Shown: one piece after another, positions 20,597 to 24,767 of the stretch
How positions within the stretch are numbered: the stretch's first letter is position 1
Layout: each line of letters starts with the position of its first letter
Assembly (NCBI RefSeq): GCF_000003605.2
Contig: NW_003119840.1
Coordinates: 1-24,767 of the forward strand
Source: Saccoglossus kowalevskii
Lineage: Eukaryota; Hemichordata; Enteropneusta; Harrimaniidae
DNA: 24,767 nt
Reading direction: 5' to 3'
Position numbers and translations under genes: made by a program
The notes under the pieces: model-generated
Database searches by the model: none
Seen by the model: only the letters and a program-made list of their open reading frames with translations
Told to the model about the DNA's origin: nothing

Positions 20597-20623
20597 GAAC
20601 CTTTAAGTGGACCTGAGGTGATA
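20597..20623 (+). repeat. 27-bp truncated monomer (28-bp deletion)
   Basis: A unit starting 'gaacctttaag' runs 'cctgaggtg' straight into 'ataggacc'. It has lost 28 bp, from the middle of one unit to the tail just before the next. Both sides of the join end in 'gtg' in their parent sequences ('gaggtg' and 'agtgtg'), so the break lies at a 3-bp microhomology. It is the only monomer in the window cut to half length, and it shifts the 55-bp register downstream. Confidence 0.9.
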
Positions 20624-21117
20624 GGACCATTAAGTGGACCTGAAGTGTTACAAGACCTCCTACTAGATTAGTGTGATGGAACCATTAAGTGGACTTGAGG
20701 TATTACAATATTTCCTACTAGATTAGTGTGATGGAACCATTAAGTGGACCTGATGTGTTACAAGACTTCCCACTAGATTAGTGTGATGGAAACATTAAGT
20801 GGACCTGATGTGTTACAAGACTTCCTACTAGATTAGTGTGATTGAACCATAAGGTGGACCTGAGCTGCTACAAGACTTCCCACTAGATTAGTGTGATGGA
20901 AACATTAAGTGGACCTGAAGTGTTTCAAGACTTCCCACTAGATTAGTGTGATGGAAACATTAAGTGGACCTGAGCTGTTACAAGACTTCCCACTAGATAG
21001 TGTGATAGAATCATTAAGTGGACCTGAGCTGTTACAAGACTTCCTACTAGATTAGTATGATGGAACCATAGAGTGGATCTGATGTGTTACACGACTTCCT
21101 ACTACATTAGTGTGATG

Positions 21118-22290
21118 GAACCATTAAGTGGACCTGATGTGTTACAAGATTTCCTACTAGATTAGTGTGATGGAACCCTTAAGTGGACCTGATGTGTTAC
21201 AAGACTTCCTACTAGATTAGTATGATGGAACCATTGAGTGGATCTGATGTGTTACACGACTTTCTACTACATTAGTGTGATGGAACCATTAAGTGGATCT
21301 GATGTGTTACACGACTTCCTACTAGATTAGTGTGATGGAACCTTTAAGTGGACTTGAGGTGTTACAAGACTTCCTACTAGATTAGTGTGATTGAACCATA
21401 AGGTGGACCTGAGCTGCTACAAGACTTCCCACTAGATTAGTGTGATGGAAACATTAAGTGGACCTGAAGTGTTACAAGACTTCCCTCTAGATTAGTGTGA
21501 TGGAAACATTAAGTGGACCTGATGTGTTACAAGATTTCCTACTAGATTAGTGTGATGGAACCTTTAAGTGGACTTGAGGTGTTCCAAGATTTCCTACTAG
21601 ATTAGTGTGATTGAACCATAAGGTGGACCTGTGGTGTTACAAGACTTCCCACTAGATTAGTGTGATGGAAACATTAAGTGGACCTGAAGTGTTACAAGAC
21701 TTCCCACTAGATTAGTGTGATGGAAACATTAAGTGGACCTGAGCTGCTACAAGACTTCCCACTAGATTAGTGTGATGCAACCATTAAGTGGACCTGATGT
21801 GTTACAAGACCTCCTACTAGATTAGTGTGATGGAACCATTAAGTGGACCTGATGTGTTACAAGATTTCCTACGAGATTAGTGTGATGGAACCATTAAGTG
21901 GACCTGATGTGTTACATGACTTCCCATTAGATTAGTGTGATGGAAACTTTAAGTGGACCTGATGTGTTACAAGACTTCCTACTAGATTAGTGTGATTGAA
22001 CCATAAGGTGGACCTGAGCTGCTACAAGACTTCCCACTAGATTAGTGTGATGGAAACATTAAGTGGACCTGAAGTGTTACAAGACTTCCCACTAGATTAG
22101 TGTGATGGAAACATTAAGTGGACCTGTGGTGTTACAAGACTTCCCACTAGATTAGTGTGATGGAAACATTAAGTGGACCTGATGTGTTACAAGACTTCCT
22201 ACTAGATTAGTGTGATTGAACCATAAGGTGGACCTGAGCTGCTACAAGACTTCCCTGGAGATTAGTGTGATGGAAACATTAAGTGGACCT
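21118..22290 (+). repeat. Segmental duplication, copy 2 of the ~17.1-kb-spaced pair
   Basis: This is the counterpart of 3963-5188 with one monomer fewer. The unit at 21338 has an O head ('gaaccttt', 'gacttgagg') joined to the tail of the following unit ('gttacaagacttcc', 'gatt'). It replaces the two units 4181 and 4236 of the other copy. Minor differences include 'ccctctag', 'gcaacc', 'cccattag' and 'gaaacttt' here. Confidence 0.88.
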
Positions 22291-24032
22291 GAAGTGTTTC
22301 AAGTCTTCCCACTAGATTAGTGTGATGGAAACATTAAGTGGACCTGAGCTGTTACAAGACTTCCCACTAGATTAGTGTGATGGAAACATTAAGTGGACTT
22401 GAGCTGTTACAAGACTTCCCACTAGATTAGTGTGATGGAACCATTAAGTGGACCTGAAGTGTTACAAGTCTTCCTACTAGATTAGTGTGATAGAACCATT
22501 AAGTGGACCTGAAGTGTTACAAGACTTCCTACTAGATTAGTGTGATAGGACCATTAAGTGGACCTGAAGTGTTACAATACCTCCTACTAGATTAGTGTGA
22601 TGGAACCATTAAGTGGACCTGTGGTGTTACAAGACTTCCCACTAGATTAGTGTGATGGAAACATTAAGTGGACCTGATGTGTTACAAGACTTCCTACTAG
22701 ATTAGTGTGATTGAACCATAAGGTGGACCTGAGCTGCTGCAAGACTTCCCACTAGATTAGTGTGATGGAAACATTAAGTGGACCTGAGCTGTTACAAGAC
22801 TTCCTACTAGATTAGTGTGATAGAACCATTAAGTGGACCTGAAGTGTTAGAAGACTTCCTACTAGATTAGTGTGATAGGACCATTAAGTGGACCTGAAGT
22901 GTTACAAGACCTCCTACTAGATTAGTATGATGGAACCATTGAGTGGATCTGATGTGTTACACGACTTCCTACTAAATTAGTGTGATGGAACCATTAAGTG
23001 GACCTGATGTGTTACAAGACTTCCTACTAGATTAGTATGATGGAACCATTGAGTGGATCTGATGTGTTACACGACTTCCTACTACATTAGTGTGATGGAA
23101 CCATTAAGTGGACCTGATGTGTTACAAGATTTCCTACTAGATTAGTGTGATGGAACCTTTAAGTGGACTTGAGGTGTTCCAAGATTTCCTACTAGATTTG
23201 TGTGATGGAACCATTTAGTGGACCTGAAGTGTTACAAAACTTCCTACTAGATTAGTGTGATAGAACCATTAAGTGGACCTGAAGTGTTACAAGATTTCCT
23301 ACTAGATTAGTGTGATAGGACCATTAAGTGGACCTGAAGTGTTACAAGACCTCCTACTAGATTAGTGTGATGGAACCATTAAGTGGTCCTGAAGTGTTAC
23401 AAAACTTCCTACTAGATTAGTGTGATAGAACCATTAAGTGGACCTGAAGTGTTACAAGACTTCCTACTAGATTAGTGTGATAGGACCATTAAGTGGACCT
23501 GAAGTGTTACAAGACCTCCTACTAGATTAGTGTGATGGAACCATTAAGTGGACTTGAGGTATTACACGATTTCCTACTAGATTAGTGTGATGGAACCATT
23601 AAGTGGACCTGATGTGTTACAAGACTTCCCACTAGATTAGTGTGATGGAAACATTAAGTGGACCTGATGTGTTACAAGACTTCCTACTAGATTAGTGTGA
23701 TTGAACCATAAGGTGGACCTGAGCTGCTACAAGACTTCCCTGGAGATTAGTGTGATGGAAACATTAAGTGGACCTGAAGTGTTTCAAGTCTTCCCACTAG
23801 ATTAGTGTGATGGAAACATTAAGTGGACCTGAGCTGTTACAAGACTTCCCACTAGATTAGTGTGATGGAAACATTAAGTGGACCAGAGCTGTTACAAGAC
23901 TTCCCACTAGATTAGTGTGATGGAAACATTAAGTGGACCTGAGCTGTTACAAGACTTCCCACTAGATTAGTGTGATAGAACCATTAAGTGGACCTGAGCT
24001 GTTACAAGACTTCCTACTAGATTAGTGTGATG
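21173..24032 (+). repeat. 52-monomer composite block, no indels
   Basis: The block is exactly 52 x 55 bp. The first part is the duplication shared with 4016-5188. G with 'caagtc' (22273), I-like units, A-like units, 'caatacc' (22548), 'gtggtg' (22603), an E-F pair and 'ttagaag' (22823) lead into the module shared with 12582-13395 (22933-23745). A second G with 'caagtc' (near 23784), I, I, J and K close the block. Repetition of the private 'caagtc' after 'ccctggag' at 22251 and 23738 links the two halves. Confidence 0.83.
22933..23745 (+). repeat. Segmental duplication, copy 2 of the 10.35-kb-spaced pair
   Basis: This is the counterpart of 12582-13395 in the same order from M ('ctaaatt') to F ('ccctggag'). 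Differences include 'catttagtgg' one O-distance earlier here (near 23213), 'agtggtcctg' and 'ttacacgattt'. Confidence 0.85.
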
Positions 24033-24747
24033 GAACCCTTAAGTGGACCTGATGTGTTACAAGACTTCCTACTAGATTAGTATGATGGAACCATTGAGTG
24101 GATCTGATGTGTTACACGACTTCCTACTACATTAGTGTGATGGAACCATTAAGTGGACCTGATGTGTTACAGGATTTCCTACTAGATTAGTGTGATGGAA
24201 CCATTAAGTGGACTTGAGGTGTTCCAAGATTTCCTACTAGATGAGTGTGATGGAACCATTAAGTGGACCTGAAGTGTTACAAGACCTCCTACTAGATTAG
24301 TGTGATGGAACCATTAAGTGGACCTGAAGTGTTACAAGACTTCCTACTAGATTAGTGTGATAGGACCATTAAGTGGACCTGAAGTGTTACAAGACCTCCT
24401 ACTAGATTAGTGTGATGGAACCATTAAGTGGACTTGAGGTATTACAAGATTTCCTACTAGATTAGTGTGATGGAACCATTAAGTGGACCTGATGTGTTAC
24501 AAGACTTCCCACTAGATTAGTGTGATGGAAACATTAAGTGGACCTGAGCTGTTACAAGACTTCCCACTAGATTAGTTTGATGGAAACATTAAGTGGACCT
24601 GAGCTGTTACAAGACTTTCCACTAGATTAGTGTGATGGAAACATTAAGTGGACCTGAGCTGTTACAAGACTTCCCACTAGATTAGTGTGATAGAACCATT
24701 AAGTGGACCTGAGCTGTTACAAGACTTCCTACTAGATTAGTGTGATG
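24033..24747 (+). repeat. HOR copy, 13 monomers (715 bp)
   Basis: L, M, N ('ttacaggattt'), O-like with 'ccattaag', P, A, B, C, D, I with tail 'gtttgatg', I ('actttccac'), J and K, exactly 13 x 55 bp. Relative to the reference, Q-R and E-F-G-H are missing. The D-I junction omitting E-H resembles the D-G junction at 6371-6478, another internal loss in register. Confidence 0.85.
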
Positions 24748-24767
24748 GAACCCTTAAGTGGTGATGA
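24748..24767 (+). repeat. Right-edge partial monomer with aberrant end
   Basis: The last unit begins as a normal L ('gaacccttaagtgg'), but its final six bases, 'tgatga', do not match the expected 'acctga'. They could be a deletion join to the 'tgatg' tail of a unit, the first bases of non-array sequence, or an end-of-contig error. Six bases are too few to decide. Confidence 0.7.

Larger units (their letters stand above)
18178..21172 (+). repeat. 55-monomer composite block
   Basis: L to R in reference order (18178-18562) switch to the B/'aattgg'/'caatacc'/'ttagaag' module as at 11592. M, 'gatgtg', M and N units follow. A divergent patch (19209-19551) precedes the module shared with 12912-13395, which overlaps the module shared with 15652-16385. 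Then comes the 27-bp monomer (20597), then B, C, D, E, F, G, J and K-like units and an M ('catagag')-N pair. The 30-base shortfall is explained by the 27-bp unit and one-base losses near 19388 and 20999. Confidence 0.82.
1..24767 (+). repeat. 55-bp satellite DNA array filling the whole window
   Basis: About 451 head-to-tail monomers of 55 bp run without a break, all in one orientation. The strongly conserved words are 'ccattaagtgg', 'gtgttacaagactt', 'ctactagattag' and 'gtgtgatg'. The array is non-coding. In the consensus, 'tag', 'tag' and 'tga' at monomer positions 41, 46 and 51 put a stop in all three forward frames of each unit. On the reverse strand one frame is open across a single monomer, but 55 is not a multiple of three, so the frame shifts at the next unit and reads run only about 23 codons. 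I see no tRNA, rRNA, transposon, inverted segment or unique spacer anywhere. Satellite DNA of a eukaryote is the best reading; family and species are not recognised. Strand is given for the orientation shown and has no functional meaning. Confidence 0.97.

Noticed and set aside
1-24767. CRISPR array
   Set aside because: Repeats directly abut with no unique spacers, the 55-bp unit varies along its whole length, and there are no cas genes or leader. The pattern is tandem satellite.
1-24767. Repetitive protein-coding gene
   Set aside because: Every consensus monomer has stops in all three forward frames, and 55 bp shifts the reading frame each unit. The longest consensus run on the reverse strand is about 23 codons. 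Units lacking one stop ('gatgagtg', 'ccctggag') do not create a sustained frame.
1-24767. Telomeric repeat or simple microsatellite
   Set aside because: No G-rich 5-8-bp telomere-type units and no short-period subrepeat within the 55-bp monomer.
1-24767. CENP-B box in the monomer
   Set aside because: The box needs 'TTCG' and 'CGGG' cores. The consensus has no CpG, and I saw neither core in the expected arrangement.
1-24767. ETS-like 'aggaagt' (reverse strand) and T-box-like 'gtgtga' words
   Set aside because: Both occur in many monomers, but they are short and degenerate and not set apart from neighbouring conserved bases. The 'cccac' subtypes disrupt the first.
1-24767. Embedded transposon or inverted array segment
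   Set aside because: Unit starts can be followed across the entire window with total length accounted for to the base. There is no room for an insertion and no monomer in reverse orientation.

Overview
The whole 24,767-base window is one uninterrupted head-to-tail array of a 55-bp tandem repeat. I count 451 monomers starting between 15 and 24693, with a partial unit at each edge. There is no protein gene, RNA gene, mobile element, CRISPR array or unique sequence. Every monomer lies in the same orientation. The consensus is about 40% G+C and almost free of CpG. An array this long, homogeneous and non-coding is typical of eukaryotic satellite DNA in heterochromatin (pericentromeric, subtelomeric or interstitial). 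The sequence does not identify the species, and I do not recognise the family by name. Both window edges lie inside the array, so its true length and flanks are unknown.

Monomers start at the base after the 'gtgtgatN' tail and usually begin 'gaaccatt'. A representative unit is 10932-10986. Recurrent subtypes are named by diagnostic bases. L: 'gaaccctt', tail 'gtatgatg'. M: 'ttgagtggatctg', 'ttacacgac', 'ctacatt'. N: 'gatgtg' with 'agattt'. O: 'gaaccttt', 'ggtgttcc', often 'gatgagtg'. P: 'gaagtg' with 'gacctcc'. Q: 'gacatgaag', 'caaaactt'. R: 'aagagg'. A: 'gaagtg', 'gacttcctac', tail 'gata'. B: 'ggacc' with 'gacctcc'. C: 'gaggtattac'. D: 'cctcatg' or 'cctgatg' with 'cccac'. E: 'gaaac', 'gatgtg', tail 'gatt'. 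F: 'ccataaggtgg', 'gctgctac'. G: 'gaaac', 'gtgtttc'. H: 'gaaaaatt'. I and J: 'gaaac', 'gagctg', tails 'gatg' and 'gata'. K: 'gaacc', 'gagctg', 'cttcctac'.

These subtypes recur in a fixed order, so the array has a higher-order repeat (HOR). The fullest copy is 10548-11591: L-M-N-O-P-Q-R-A-B-C-D-E-F-G-H-I-I-J-K, 19 monomers and 1,044 bp. Shortened or rearranged versions of 16-18 monomers start at 611, 2149, 3029, 11592, 14064 and 17242. Other blocks are reshuffled or partial versions. On top of this lie segmental duplications: a 605-bp tandem duplication (7358-8567), a 734-bp pair 4,175 bp apart with one visible difference (15652-16385 and 19827-20560), a ~1.2-kb pair about 17.1 kb apart (3963-5188 and 21118-22290), an ~880-bp pair 6,586 bp apart (11592-12471 and 18178-19057) and an ~810-bp pair 10.35 kb apart (12582-13395 and 22933-23745). 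This pattern fits repeated unequal exchange or amplification in register with the 55-bp unit.

The length bookkeeping closes exactly. 451 units of 55 bp would be 24,805 bp and the observed span is 24,733 bp. The 72-bp deficit is explained by two 45-bp monomers, one 27-bp monomer and about 35 small indels. Nearly all the small indels are one-base homopolymer changes confined to a few patches, which looks more like uncorrected long-read error than biology. I found no hidden gene system; the interest lies in the repeat architecture and its recombination scars.
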